Shown piece by piece: positions 1-11,212 of a stretch of 64,000 nt of DNA (positions are counted from its first letter, which is position 1; every line of letters begins with the position of its first letter). The DNA is from Apoderus coryli. Lineage: Eukaryota; Arthropoda; Insecta; Coleoptera; Attelabidae. A program made the translations under genes and the position numbers. The notes under the pieces are model-generated. The model did not search any database. It saw nothing but the letters and a program-made list of their open reading frames with translations, and was not told the DNA's origin. Where the stretch lies: the NCBI GenBank assembly GCA_911728435.2, contig OU452214.1, positions 8,558,105 through 8,622,104 of the forward strand. The letters are read 5' to 3'.

Positions 1-292
1 ATAAACGTGTTATTTATGTTTTTAGTTTAATTTTAACATATACTAAACACGTACATCTTATCACATAATAAATTTAATTATATATTAGATGATTAGATTT
101 AGTATATCCAAAAGAAGACAATGATAATTATATTAAACATTTGTATTGTGTTTTCATGAAATTTTTATGCTTTGTTAACTTATGTTCACTACCCATTTTG
201 AATGAAAATGAAAAATCCAAATGAAACAAAAAGAAAAGGAGTAGATACAATAAATGTTGGGCTCTTATTTTATTAAACTTTTTTAAGAAAAC

Positions 293-778
293 AATTAAGT
301 AATTGATTGAATAAAACACGTCTACTCCACAAAATGATTTATATATATATATATATATGTTGAAATCCTCTAAATGTCGTTCATAACGTACGAGCTACGT
401 TATGAACGACACCTAATCGCCAAATATAATAAAATTATGAAAACCAATAGTAGGCGTAAAAAGAAAAACAAATCCAATATCCAAGTATGATCTAATTTAA
501 TTTAAACTTCATTTTATATCAAAATTTCATGTTTTATTTATCTGATTAACAAATAATTTAATTTCAACAAGGTGATGTGTATAAATGTTTAAATCCTAGG
601 AATACTACATTAACACAATTACCACATTCATATTGTAACTAGGTTCTTTAAGCCACTGATGATGGACATGGATTTCAACATATATATATATAAATCATTT
701 TGTGGAGTCGACGTGTTTTATTCTATCAATATCAATCACTCCTCGATAAATGGATTACTTCAGAAGAATTAAATAATT
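293..778. mobile_element. Foldback element, decayed copy with hammerhead-like arms
   Basis: The arms around 309-355 and 675-722 are inverted copies of each other (cctccacaaaatgattt-type core followed by a TA run). The right end carries the tail cactcctcgataaatgg, also present at the right end of the element at 11332-16619. The flanks 293-304 and 767-778 match as aattaaNtaatt, a likely 12-bp target duplication, so the element proper is 305-766. In the right arm CTGATGA (656-662) follows GCCA, but the later GAAAC is lost, so this copy of the ribozyme-like core is decayed. There is no coding capacity. It is non-autonomous; the machinery that moved it is not visible. Confidence 0.65.
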
Positions 779-1022
779 TTGTGAAAATTTATTACACAAC
801 ACATAACAATTATTTCACCAACACAGTGGCTAACTGAAGAAGCCAGATGTACCATATTTTGTAAAATTATTTAAAAACATTTCTTGTTTTCTTCAAAAAC
901 TTTAAAATGAATTTTCATCAAGTAGAAGTCAAGACCGTCCACGATATTATTTTATTGTTTGTACTTGTACATGAAAGTTAGGTTATGTATTATTTATGTT
1001 TGGTATAGATGAAGATGAAGCG

Positions 1023-1148
1023 TTCGGGTTTGTCACAATTTTGAACAGTAATAGAACGGTCCGAGAATTTTATCCAAGGCGCAACCAGTTCGGCGCCGTT
1101 CTCAATCAGTTCGAGAACTGTCCAACGGTTCTAATTTCCAAACCCGAA
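1023..1148. repeat. Short inverted repeat
   Basis: The arms ttcgggtttg (1023-1032) and caaacccgaa (1139-1148) are perfect inverted copies, and the inner sequence also pairs loosely (agaacggt against the later gttct runs). It may be a very small MITE-like remnant or just a hairpin. No target duplication was identified. Confidence 0.35.
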
Positions 1149-1750
1149 TAAAGCTATTGAATTTTTTACTCAACCTCACTTTCTTTTGCGTCTTGTTCTT
1201 TATTATATCTACTTTAATTTGAAATGTTCAGCAGTGTACAAAACACTTGAAATATAGGTAATTATTGATATTTGATACCAAAATACAGGAATAAAAGACG
1301 TTAGTACTTTAAAAATTATATATTAATACCCTTTACACAAAACAACTTTATTTAAATGTTGCCGTTTGCTAAGTGACTTATCTACTTAATTTTTACTTAA
1401 ATAATACATCCTGGTATTAACGTATTTAGTCGCCTACATATAAACCCTGAATACGTCCATGTACAATGTTTACAATATTTAATACACACTTATGAAACGT
1501 TATTCCTGATATTTCACTTCTACTACTGCAACTACGCACAGCCCAGGACACCATTAGAGTATATTGTTAAATAACCGTCCAAAAAACAGGAAAAACTTAA
1601 AACTTGTAAAATGCTCGTAAATACTCGTAACACAATCATCATGAAAGCATGTCAAATGACAGAGGTCGCATACGAATATAGCCTACCTGCACCCGCTTTC
1701 GATAACGCTATAGCGTCTCCTCTCACCTCAATGTGTACTATGCTACCTGC

Positions 1751-1789
1751 AGCATACGTTAATTTCCTTTTATACCGAGCCAATGGGAA
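1751..1789 (-). repeat. 39-bp inverted copy of the TATA segment at 3184-3222
   Basis: The reverse complement matches 3184-3222 over 39 bases with one or two differences, including ctcggtataaaagg. The plus-strand partner lies in what looks like the 5' LTR of Gypsy copy C1, so this is probably a fragment of a related LTR. Alternatively the pair are inverted arms flanking the C2H2 gene between them. Confidence 0.5.
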
Positions 1790-2062
1790 CGTTCGCCCTT
1801 GGGTCGTGTTTCCGTGGGTGGCCGTCGCGGATCGGTGGCGTGCATTCCGCCTTGTTTTTGTTGTTTGAATATTTTGGCGCCATAAGGTAGTGCTCTGAAT
1901 AATATAAACAACTGAATGTGTTACTAGATAAAAAGCAAAAACAAACTCGTTTATAACCGCAATTTTTATTGCTACATATAAAATAATAATTTATAAGTTA
2001 TAGTTGCGAATATTTTTTTACCCACGAGCTCCACAGTAAAAAGTTGCGAATATTATTGCATT

Positions 2063-2680
2063 ATGGAATCGAAAGCTAAAAGGTAGGTATATTAAGCATT
2101 AATAGCATTTTCGTGAATAAGAACGTAATATAATTTTTGTATTAACGTTTTGTAGGATGGATAATGATAAATTACTTTGCCAGATTTGTAAAATAAGTTT
2201 TGCTACCAGTGGCACAAGAAATAAGCACTTGAGGAATTTCCACAATGAATTAGTTCAGGACAAGGAGCTAACGAAACACATCATGTGTCCCATCTGTACA
2301 AGTCAAGAAAAATTTTCCCGGCACGCTAATTTAATTACACATTTGGACAATATTCATAGCGTAAGTATTAAAGAAACAATATTAAATTTTAGGAATTCGG
2401 AAGAAATGGCAATGTGGATAGGACAGGAGAATAGGGAAGTAGATTATGCAGTCATACGAGAAGGAAACTTGCTAATGGTGATGAGATTATAGTCTACAAT
2501 TGTAACAGAACTAATTCTAAAGGTTTTTATGCCTATGTGCTAAATAATTGAAACAGAATGCCATTGTTTTATGTTAGGCTATACCAGCTTGTGTAAAAGT
2601 CGCAATATGAAAGCGGGTGGTAGTATACACATTAACGGAACATGCCCTTCTAGAATTGTGGTCCGAGTCTTAAAAAATGG
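2063..2680 (+). pseudogene. C2H2 zinc-finger protein fragment, MULE-associated type
   Basis: Two exons can be joined: 2063-2082 starts at ATG and ends at AG|gtaggt, and exon 2 starts after tgtag at 2156. The phases agree. The product begins MESKAKR-MDNDKLLCQICK and carries two C2H2-like fingers (CQIC...HLRNFH and CPIC...HLDNIH). It then has FRNSEEMAMWIGQENRE, which resembles the segment that follows such fingers in insect proteins linked to MULE-type transposases. The frame stops at 2492. After a frame change near 2470 the reading continues with VYNCNRTNSKGFYAY and later NGTCPSRIVV, as expected of that family, up to a possible donor g|gtatgt at about 2680. I read it as a decayed copy. The assignment to MULE-related proteins comes from memory of the family. 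Confidence 0.6.
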
Positions 2681-3141
2681 TATGTAATTCAAAAATCATT
2701 TATATCATTTGCAAGTATTCATTGGTTATTTTTCATTACCTAAATTTACTAGGTTCGGTTAGAGATACCTTTATCGTGTTTTACTTTGTTAATAAATATG
2801 GTTTTTTGAATTTCAATTTTCGTTGACTTAATTCTAAACATAGTACCCGGTTTATACAACATAAGCATAATTATAAATTAGTTTAAACAATAATATGAGC
2901 AAAGATTAATGTACATTAATCATTGATATGAGTAAGCGTATGTATCTACTTTTGAGTTTTAGAGAAAGTACAGCTGAATCTTTAATTCAAAATTTGCGTT
3001 TTGTATGATATTGCACATTATAATTTGTTAATTTACACTTACAACTAGGTATATTAGCGTTATGACTGACTCTTGTAACGGTGCCTATGATTACAATGCA
3101 TTCAACTTTTGTGATTATTATGCATATATTTATGATTATGC
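2681..3141. other. Gene-free stretch upstream of Gypsy copy C1
   Basis: AT-rich, with no gene seen. A segment at about 2846-2880 (cccggtttatacaacataagc) is an inverted, imperfect copy of 3128-3156, the start of the presumed C1 LTR. It could be a second LTR fragment in opposite orientation. Confidence 0.4.
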
Positions 3142-3301
3142 TGTATAAACCCGGCTTACGACAAGCAGATGCGCGCACCCTGATTCTCATTGGCTCGGTA
3201 TAAAAGGAAATTAACGTATGCTACAAGCTTGATCCTGACAAACTGTGTGTTTTATTTAACAATTACTATATTTCCTGAGTGGAAAAATACGGTTGTTAAC
3301 A
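3142..3301 (+). repeat. Presumed 5' LTR of C1
   Basis: The end ...cggttgttaaca matches the end of the LTR of copy C2 (28459), and the shared block tgatcctgaca...aaactgtgtg lies just before it. The start is set at TGTATAAACC because that gives TG...CA ends and a length (160 bp) near the 150 bp of C2; the upstream halves are not alike, so the start is uncertain. A TATA box, tataaaagg, lies at about 3200. Confidence 0.45.
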
Positions 3302-3721
3302 CTTCAGAAGTGGAATTGGGAACGCCGAAAATATAGTGAAAATTGCAGTTTATGTAATAAACTTAAAAAGTTGAACTTAGAACGTGCTGTGTGGTGAGTG
3401 CAAAACAATAATAAATAACATTACTGAGTGTAAATTAGTGAACTTAGAACAAAAATAATTGAAACAATTTAGTCGGAAACTATAATTAAGAAGAAAAGAG
3501 TAAAAATTAATATTTTTATGTGCAAAAGTTTGATTAACTACAGTAAAGTAGTGGAAATCCCGCCAATCGAGTAAGAACATTGACATTTCACAATATTAAC
3601 TCTTCTTCTTGTAATACAGTATTGTATAATTAATCATAGACACTTCAAGTGATATAGACTCATTGACAGATACTAGTTATTCTTCTTCTTTTTGTGTGGC
3701 CCGTTGTAATTAGAGATCAAC

Positions 3722-3868
3722 ATGGCAGATAACGATAGTGATGGGCATAATAGTATCGATAATTTAAGCGTAGACGAAAATATGCGCGAGAACGTCAACT
3801 CGGATGCGTATTGTATGCAACGGATGCTGGATATTTTAATACAAGACGGACGACGAAGAGATGTTTGA
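3722..3868 (+). pseudogene. Gag-like N-terminus of C1, truncated
   Basis: It starts at ATG after gatcaac, with an acidic start (MADNDSDGHNSIDN). TGA is reached after 48 codons. Downstream, in other frames, come HVMPDLSKVIGYFDAD and AWIKSIDTSATLNRWPQSY, typical of the capsid region of Gypsy gag proteins. So gag is broken by frameshifts and an internal TAA. The rest of gag is replaced by pol sequence. Confidence 0.55.
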
Positions 3869-4040
3869 AAAAGTTTTAGAGATTAACTCCAACAAGCACG
3901 GAAAATACAGGACCAACGATGTCAAATTTCCACGTTATGCCTGATTTGTCCAAAGTTATTGGATATTTCGATGCTGATAAGGATATCAAGCAAGGATAAG
4001 CATGGATAAAAAGCATTGATACAAGTGCGACACTAAATCG

Positions 4041-5201
4041 ATGGCCACAATCGTATATGTTCGAAAAGGCGACAAACTATATTTCGGACTAGCAGACGAA
4101 TATCCATTCAACGAATTCGATATAGACAGTTTATTACCCAAGCACTGCGAAATAACGAAAACAAAATATGTTGCAGCGAGTTCGGTAGACACAGTTGATG
4201 TCAATCAAGGAGGTAAACAATTTGTAATGAGAGTATTGAATCTGAGTGAGCAAACGATTACATGTCAAGAAAATACTACGAAGATAAATCCAGGCGAAAT
4301 TAGTTGTGATGAAAATAATTTTATTCTGCAGATACAGAATGAGTTGCCAATCGAAATGATATCGACGGGAGAAGAAGTCAGTGTACAACAAAAACAACTG
4401 TTATACGACTTGCTAAATAACTACAGGAATTGTTTCGCCCTAAAGTTAGAAGAACTAGGATGTACGAATTTAACAGAAATGGACATTGTTGACAACAAAG
4501 TACCTGTGCGATGTACTCCGTATAAAACATCATCCGCAGACAGAAAAATAATAAGTGACCTAGTAGCTGATTTAAAGAGATGCGGATTGGTAACAGAAAC
4601 AAACAGCCCATACGCATCTCCAGTATTGTTAGTACGAAAAAAGAACGATGAGCCCCGACTAGTTGTCGACTACCGTAAATTAAATAGACAAACAGAAAGA
4701 ACGAATTTTCCAATACGCAATATAGACCAACAGTTCGAAATGTTAGCAGGTAATAAAGTATTTGCGACGTTAGATTTAGCAAATGGTTATATGCAAGTGA
4801 AACTAACCCCAGAAGCATCAAAGAAGACAGCATTCATTACAGAAGATGAGACAGGCGAATTTAAACGTATGATATTTGGTCTCACAAATGCACCTTATGA
4901 GTTTGTTAAGCTAATGAATTTAGTACTAGGACCACTGCGCAATAAAATATGTTGCTGCTACCTAGATGACGGTGTCATACCGGCAATAAACTGGAATCAG
5001 TTGTTAGAGCGAATCCAACTAGTTTTAGAGGCTTTCAAAAACGCAAATTTAACACATAATTTAAAGAAATGTGAGTTTGGTAAGACCCAAGTAAATTATT
5101 TGGGATTTATAATAACCAAGCAAGTTTTAAAACCGGGAAAAATAAAAATTAAAGCAATCGAAGACTTCGCTACACCGAAATCAATACATGAAGTAAAATG
5201 A
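4041..5201 (+). pseudogene. Gypsy pol fragment (end of protease, RT) in C1
   Basis: 386 codons. The first 130 residues are the protease-RT linker. RT follows with SPYASPVLLVRKK (about 191-203), TLDLANGYMQVKL (about 243-255), FGLTNAPYEF and the catalytic YLDD (about 309-312), here followed by G where C2 has V. The frame ends at TGA (5199-5201), and RT-RNase H sequence continues after it (FLGLTGF). A second TGA lies at about 5229, where C2 has a sense codon. RNase H and integrase are absent. The ATG at 4041 lies at the gag-pol junction and is not a natural start. Confidence 0.75.
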
Positions 5202-5350
5202 TTCTTAGGTTTGACTGGATTCATTAGATGATTTGTAAAAGAATATGCTGTAATTGAGAGACTACTGACAGAATTAATGAAAAAAGAACGAGAGTTTGTT
5301 CTTATCAATGAGTGCGAGACAGTATTTGAACAATTAAAGTCGATGGTAAC

Positions 5351-5553
5351 TGTCGTATCCGGCTGGTAAGGCGTTATAATGAAACTCGGTTATGTAATAT
5401 CACAGCTTTTATTATCACATTAATCGATGCCATAGTGTTTATAAATATCAATGTCTCTCAGGTTCGACGGCTTATTCTAGACTGACTAGTACTTAATTCT
5501 AACTATACACGCGCGCATGTGCGCTACGACTAGGCGATGTTGCCTACATTGCA
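5351..5553 (-). repeat. 3' LTR of Gypsy A
   Basis: Matches 10296-10504. It ends in TG and CA. A polypurine tract (minus strand AAGGGGGAGG, 5554-5566) directly precedes it on the element's strand, which confirms both the orientation and this boundary. Confidence 0.88.
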
Positions 5554-5566
5554 CCTCCCCCTTAAG
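5554..5566 (-). promoter_or_regulatory. Polypurine tract of Gypsy A
   Basis: Plus-strand cctcccccttaag reads as a purine run on the element's strand, immediately upstream of the 3' LTR. It is the expected primer site for second-strand DNA synthesis. Confidence 0.75.
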
Positions 5567-5750
5567 ATTTTTAATCATCACACTTGGAGGTGTTTTTGAA
5601 GAACATTGTGCAAACAAACTTTCAACTTGTGCGTTTTATTTGGCTGAATATGATTTGCACAATTCTCCTCAATATATTTATGTACACATCAATTTAAAAT
5701 CGTTGTACGAATGGATAATACATTTAATAAAAACATTGTGACGGATCGCT

Positions 5751-6773
5751 CTATTCGTAATCCAATATGTAGTATTTTAACTTTACAGAAGGTTTTCTTA
5801 ACCTAGTTGATTTGCTACTGTTAGCTTTTTGATAGTCTGCGGAGACTTCCGCGCGTGTTTTTATCGAACCACTGGATAATTCTCCCGTTTTTGTTACATT
5901 TTTAGGATCGTTATCCTGTGTTTCGTCTATAATTATATTTTTCCTAACAAAAGGTTCCTCTCTTTCACACAAAGATTCGTCACTAATGCTCAGCCTACTC
6001 TCCCTTTCACAAACATTTTGTCTGTCAGTCATACCTTCAATCTCTCTCTCATTACCTGATATTCTGTTAACTGTACTTTCAATAATACTTGCACCTAATG
6101 CACATTCGTCTGAATCATAATTATTTACACAAATAGTTATCGGTAATGAAGGGCTCACGTTTGACCTTGTTATTACGGTTCCCTTACTAGTACTGGGTTC
6201 TGGGTTGACCTGTAACATAGAATTCGGTAAATAACCAATTTTAACAGATTTACTAACGTTTTTATTAGTAGAAAATTTATCATTGACATTAAAATCAAAA
6301 TTTTTGCCAATTCTGTTATTAACATTGTCTAACTCGTTCATTTCTTCTCTACCTCTGATCTGGTTAACGTGTCTCTTCCAATAATTACCGATCTCTGCCT
6401 GACATATATATGTTGCTCTGCCCAATTTTTTCATGACGATTGCTTTTGTCCATTTAAACTTGTTTATATCTCTGTAATCTTTAACGTATACCTTTTCTTC
6501 GATCTGAAAACTTCTTTTGACTCCTTTGTAATGTTTCTTTTGTCTAGCTTGAGCTTTCATCATGTTTTCTTGAACTTGCTGTCCCAACTGACTCTGATCT
6601 TGATCGTTCTTGTCTTCTCTTATCATGGTTATACGTGTTCGTATATTTCGGTTGAACATAAGTTCTGCTGGAGTCTTTCCAGTCGTCGAATGTTCTGTTG
6701 TTCTATAATTTAGAAGAAATCTAGATATTAATGTGTCTAAAGGTATATTTCTATTATATTCATCTGATAACAA
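5751..6773 (-). pseudogene. Integrase C-terminal part of Gypsy A pol
   Basis: 340 codons. It begins after the integrase core with RFLLNYRTTEHSTTGKTPAE, the segment common to Gypsy integrases after the catalytic E. A basic region and an SH3-like end (VYVKDYRDINKFKWTKAI) follow, then about 180 residues of acidic, low-complexity tail. It is the same coding region as 6800-8485, separated by a short frame-disrupted stretch (6774-6830). The catalytic E lies in that disrupted stretch in another frame. Confidence 0.8.
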
Positions 6774-6799
6774 TGTTTTTATTTTATTTTTTTATATTT

Positions 6800-8485
6800 T
6801 TACTGCCACTTCGGCTTGTCCATTGCTTTGTTGTACGGTGGTGAAGTTATGTGTCGAACTCCATTAAATTTAAGAAAATTTTCGAATTCTGCCGATACAA
6901 AAGGTTTTCCATTGTCTGAAACTAGAGTTTTTGGCAAACCATATCTTGCAAAAGTTTCTCTGATTTTTTCAACAGTGAATTTCGAATTTGTCGACTTACA
7001 CGGAAATACTTCTATCCATTTGCTATATGAATCAACTATCAACAAGAAATTAGTCCCATTCAGAAATAAATAATCCACATGAACACGACCAAATGGTGTA
7101 GATTCAATATGCCATGGTGTATACTCTGATTTTGGTGGTGACTGTTTATTTACTTTACATGCATGACAAGTTGCTGCAGTTTTCTCAATCTCCTTTTCCA
7201 AACTTGGCCAATAAAGCATTGATCTCGCTTTCGATTTCATTTTTGACATCCCAAAATGTCCTCCATCTTCGTGAAGTTCGCTGAGTAGCCGCCCTCTTAA
7301 CGAAGTTGGTATTACGACTCTCATACCCCACATAAGAGTGTTGTTATCTACGAAAAGCTCATTCTTTCTGTTAAAGTATGGTTTAATTTCATCCGAAATT
7401 ACCCTAGGCCAGTCTTCTGTATTAACAAAATTTATCACCTGTCGCAGAATTACATCCTTACTTGTCTCCTGCTGAATCAATTCATTATCAATGGGCCAGT
7501 CTTTACATCTATTAGCAAAATAAAGATAACTCACCTTTTTGTCATCTTCCTCATCTTCTTTAGAAGCTTTTGCCGGAAATCTTGAAAAGAAGTCTGCTAC
7601 AACGTTCGCACGACCCTGAATGTATTCAACATCATAATCAAATCCTGATAAATAAGCACTCCATCGCTGAAGACGGTTTTCATACATTTTTGGAACTCCT
7701 TTGTATTTTCCAAACAGTGAACACAACGGCTTATGATCTGTTCTAATTACAAATCTCCTTTCAGCTAAATAATGATATAATCTGGAAACGGCGTAGTAAA
7801 TACTTAACGCTTCTTTATGTATCGTTGAAAATTTCTTCTCCGCTGGTAACAATGTTCTTGATATAAAGCTTATTGGTCGTTCTTCTCCATCCTGCATTCT
7901 ATGACTCAATACTGCTGCTATTCCAGTGTCTGATGCATCTGTGGTAAGAAAAATAGGTAAGTCAGGATCAAAATGTACTAAGATTATATCTGACGAAATT
8001 ATCTTCTTTATTTCATTAAAAGCTTGCTCTTGTTTCGAAGTCCAAATAAATTTGACGTTCTTTTTGAGCATATCATAAATAGGGGACATTATAGTAGCTA
8101 AATTTGGAACAAATTTTCCATAAAAATTTACCAATCCTAACAATGATCTTGTCTCAGTCACGTTCGTTGGTCGAGGAGCTTCTAAAATTGCTTTTATTTT
8201 ATCTTTTGTTTTCATTAAACCATCCTGTGAAATTCTATGACCCAAATATGTCACACAAGGCTGGAAAAATTGACATTTACTTACTTTAATAGTCAGACCT
8301 GCATTTTGTAACTTTTTTAAGACTGTTTCCAGAACTTCTAAATGTTCTCGGACTGTTGAACTTGTCACAATTATATCATCTAAATAACAAGCACAATTAT
8401 CAACACCCTGCAATATTTGCTCTATATATCTCTGAAATTTAGCACTAGCCGGTGCTATACCAAACGGTAATCTGTTCATTCGCAT
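6800..8485 (-). pseudogene. RT C-terminus, RNase H and integrase core of Gypsy A
   Basis: 561 codons. RT from RLPFGIAPASAKF (5-17) with YLDD (34-37). The RNase H domain has TTDASDTG (about 188) and RTDHKPL (about 250). The integrase zinc finger is HEDGGHFG...CHACKVN (about 412-450), followed by HVDYLF and VSDNGKPF with two catalytic Asp. It goes out of frame after ITSPPYN at about 6830. Upstream, RT continues to 8730 through an in-frame stop at about 8570 and a frameshift near 8730, so the M at 8485 is not a real start. Confidence 0.85.
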
Positions 8486-8654
8486 TAACCCTTTATGCGT
8501 AGACCAAACTAAAAGTTTTTTTGCTTCATCGTCTAATTCGAATTGATTATATGCTTGACATAAATCTAATTAAGTAAAATGCTTACATTTATGTAGCTTC
8601 GCGAACAATTCTTCTATTCTCGGCAGTTGATATACTTCTTCCTTAAGATACCTG

Positions 8655-10250
8655 TTAACTGCACAAATTCGTATATTTCCATCTGATTTTATAATTGGTA
8701 CTAAGGGTAATTTTAATCATATTGTCCAATTGTTCTTCTAAAGGTTTCTTATACGCCAATGGAATAGATCTAGGCTTACAGAAAATTGGTTTAGCATTAT
8801 CTTTTAATGTCAGTGAAATTCTATGATATTTAAAATGACCTAAAGAATCACTAAAAACCAGTGGGTACTTCAAAGTAAGATTATTTACAATATCTTTAAC
8901 ATTAATTTCATCGTTTATTGAATTTACTATTTTAATTTTCAAATTAAAAGCTTCAACGAAATCTCTACCCAGCAAACAAGGCCCTCCATTATCGATAACA
9001 TGGAATTTCAAACGCTTACACACATTCATATAACATACACACGGTCTAAAATAGCCACTAGGAGCGAATACACTTCCATTATAACTTTTCAAAATTGTAT
9101 CATCATTTTCTAAACAATATATATCCTGAAAATATTTCCAAAACATATCTTTGCTTATACAACTTACTGAACTTCCTGAATCAAATAACATTTTAAAATT
9201 AAAATTCTTATTATCCAATTTTAAATCTAAATAAAATGGGGTTGAAGATTTATTTTTACTTAAATCTATATTAAATAGTGTTTCTCCTTTAGTATTGTCT
9301 ATAGTTGCATTATTTATTTCATATCTACTTACATTGTCATTAATGTTTCTTGTTCCTAAATTGTCTTCGAACCTAACTCTGTCCTCTAAGTAGTTCATAC
9401 TCTTATTTCTACATATTTTAGCTAAATGACCTTTTAAATCACATTTTGAACAGCGATAATTTCGATATTTACACAAACCACTATGATTTTTACCACAATG
9501 TTTACACTTATCACTTTTCACATTGTTTACGTCGCCATGATGTTTGTAATTTCTGTTCTTTTCCGGATGATGGTGTTGTCGGCGGTCATCTCTCACGTTG
9601 CTGCGGTGTTGTCCTGCTCTCATTGGCTGATATTGCTGCTGACGCGTGTCGTGTTGATTATTAGGTTTGTTCCTGCTTTTAACGTACCGAACATTTTCGA
9701 TTTGACCCGATCGCTCTAAACTTTCGCGTTGAATTGCTATTTGTTTAAATCTTTCAAGGCTTTGACCTGCGCTTTCTTCACACAGACGATTTAAAATAGC
9801 ACCAGGTTTCATACCTGTTATAAATTTATCTCTCGTGACGTCAGTTAAGATGGCACCGAAATCACAATTAACACTTAAACTGGATACTCTTATATACCAT
9901 TCAGCTATCGATTCGTTTTCTTCTTGAACAGCCTGATAAAATTTGCGCCTTTCTCTCCACACATTACGCTGTGGACTGCAGTGCATCCTTAGTATAGCAC
10001 ACAGTTCCTGATAATTTCTATCTTTCGGCAAGGACGGGAAACATAAATTACGTAACAGTTTATATGTTTCGTTTCCTATTGCACTCAATAGATTTGCTAC
10101 CTTGGTTTGTTCTTCCCTTATGGCATTTGCAGTAAAGTACTGGTCAAGGCGTTCCTCGTAGATTGTCCAATCATCAATCTCGATGTCAAACTCAGCAAAT
10201 TTACCGGTCGCCATGATGGTTTCCTCAGTGCACGTTTTACTTTTATTCAA
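8655..10250 (-). pseudogene. Gag and protease of Gypsy A
   Basis: 531 codons. A capsid-like helical region covers residues 1-190. A basic stretch with many H, R and Q follows, then zinc knuckle CSKCDLKGHLAKIC (about 269-282) with a Cys/His-rich segment before it (CKHCGKNHSGLC). Protease is centred on LFDSGSSVSCIS (about 356), with DSG in place of the commoner DTG, and LLGRD follows. The RT start (KPIFCKPRSIPLAY) goes out of frame at about 8730. ATG 10250 or the better-placed ATG at 10214 could start it. Confidence 0.82.
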
Positions 10251-10276
10251 ATTTAAGTCTTAATGCTTTAAATTCA

Positions 10277-10294
10277 CTATTTTCTCGTCGCCAT
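10277..10294 (-). promoter_or_regulatory. Primer-binding site of Gypsy A
   Basis: Just inside the 5' LTR on the element's strand: AATGGCGACGAGAAAATAG. TGG at this spot is what the CCA end of a primer tRNA would pair with. The tRNA was not identified. Confidence 0.5.
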
Positions 10295-10295
10295 T

Positions 10296-10504
10296 TGTGG
10301 TATCCGTGTGGTAAGGCGTTATAATTAAACTCCGTTATGTAATATCACAGCTTTTATTATCACATTAATCGATGCCATAGTGTTTATAAATATCAATGTC
10401 TCTCAAGTTCGACGGCTTATTCTAGACTGACTAGTACTAGTACTTAACTCTAACTATACACGCGCGCATGTGCGCTACGACTAGGCGATGTTGCCTACAT
10501 CGCA
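10296..10504 (-). repeat. 5' LTR of Gypsy A
   Basis: 209 bp. Same as 5351-5553 except for about eight substitutions and a 6-bp actagt duplication. Bordered by the gtaac target duplication at 10505-10509. Confidence 0.88.
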
Positions 10505-10978
10505 GTAACCCACCAAAGTTGTTTTAAATTAATATTACCCTTTCCTAATTCCTTGTATACCCAGTACCTGACTATTGTAATAGTAGGTAATACCTCGTAA
10601 CCACTAGGAACCATACTTATCGAAATCCTCGTAAACCACATAATTCCATGGCGCATGTGGGGTTGTGGGATGCGAGGTATTAGAAATGTGGGATAAAAGG
10701 TATTGGTATTCTAAAGTACACATATTGTATTGTGATTGTGGTGATTTTATTATTTATTATAATGCTAAACTAGGAAGAAATATTAATGAAAATTAAAAAA
10801 TATCTGGCTACAGAGGCAAGAAGTTATTAAGCTTAGTTGTGGATCGAGAAAATAGTGGTAAGTTTGGTATTTTGATAGAAAAATATTATTCTAACATCAA
10901 AATTTCGTTTGGAAATTCTTAGTTAAAAGTTTTAATTTTTTTTTGTCGGCTATTTAAAGTTATTGTATAATTATGTAG

Positions 10979-11145
10979 ATTTTGACATACATGCTAAAAA
11001 AACTATGCTGTACGGCACAAACACTGTGAATACCACTACCAGCAATCATAAGAATAGTGACAATGTAACAAGCATCCTACTATGATTTGTACCAAAGCTT
11101 TAGAAAGTTCTGGGACTGATGCTATGTCAGTGTGTAGTAATAATG
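10979..11145 (+). CDS. Exon of DDE-type gene, copy 1
   Basis: Bounded by ttatgtag| and |gtaagt. In copy 2 the same exon (split by Gypsy D) reads on as ...NVNKHPTMICTKALESSG. Copy 1 has lost one base near 11065, so its frame is broken here. The region is polar and rich in T, N and S, with no known domain. Confidence 0.5.
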
Positions 11146-11212
11146 GTAAGTATACTAACTTATACCTACTTTCGTAAGATTTTCCAAAGTCTGTTGTTAC
11201 ATTAAGTTGTAG

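Larger units (their letters stand above)
779..2062. other. Gene-free stretch
   Basis: No convincing gene. It holds a small inverted repeat (1023-1148) and a 39-bp segment (1751-1789) that recurs inverted at 3184-3222. An 85-codon frame at 1611-1868 runs through that segment and has no recognisable motif, so it is not called. The end (1780-2060) is less AT-rich and could include the promoter of the small C2H2 gene that starts at 2063. Confidence 0.5.
3142..5350 (+). mobile_element. Defective Gypsy-type LTR retrotransposon, copy C1
   Basis: The order is presumed 5' LTR (3142-3301), leader, the first 48 codons of a gag-like frame (3722-3868), a short further gag stretch in other frames (3900-4060), then pol from the end of protease into RT (4041-5201). 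The gag-to-pol junction lacks most of gag and protease. The copy stops at 5350, where Gypsy A is inserted. On the far side of A the sequence is the DDE-type element, so the 3' half of C1 is missing. Sequence 4050-5345 is closely similar to copy C2 (26540-27830), and both carry a TGA at the same pol codon. It is non-autonomous. Confidence 0.75.
5346..10509 (-). mobile_element. Gypsy LTR retrotransposon A, degenerate
   Basis: The element proper is 5351-10504 on the minus strand, with TG...CA LTRs of 203 and 209 bp and a 5-bp target duplication gtaac (5346-5350 and 10505-10509). The LTRs differ by about eight substitutions and one 6-bp duplication, so it is older than elements B and D. Gene order on its own strand is gag, protease, RT, RNase H, integrase, with no envelope gene. 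The coding region is broken by at least two frameshifts and one stop. It sits at the junction between Gypsy copy C1 and DDE-type element copy 1. Confidence 0.9.

Noticed and set aside
1611..1868. 85-codon plus-strand frame
   Set aside because: Runs through the 39-bp repeated TATA segment and has no motif.
5751..6773. Tail of Gypsy A or B as an envelope gene
   Set aside because: The sequence is continuous with integrase, acidic and polar, with no signal peptide or membrane segment.
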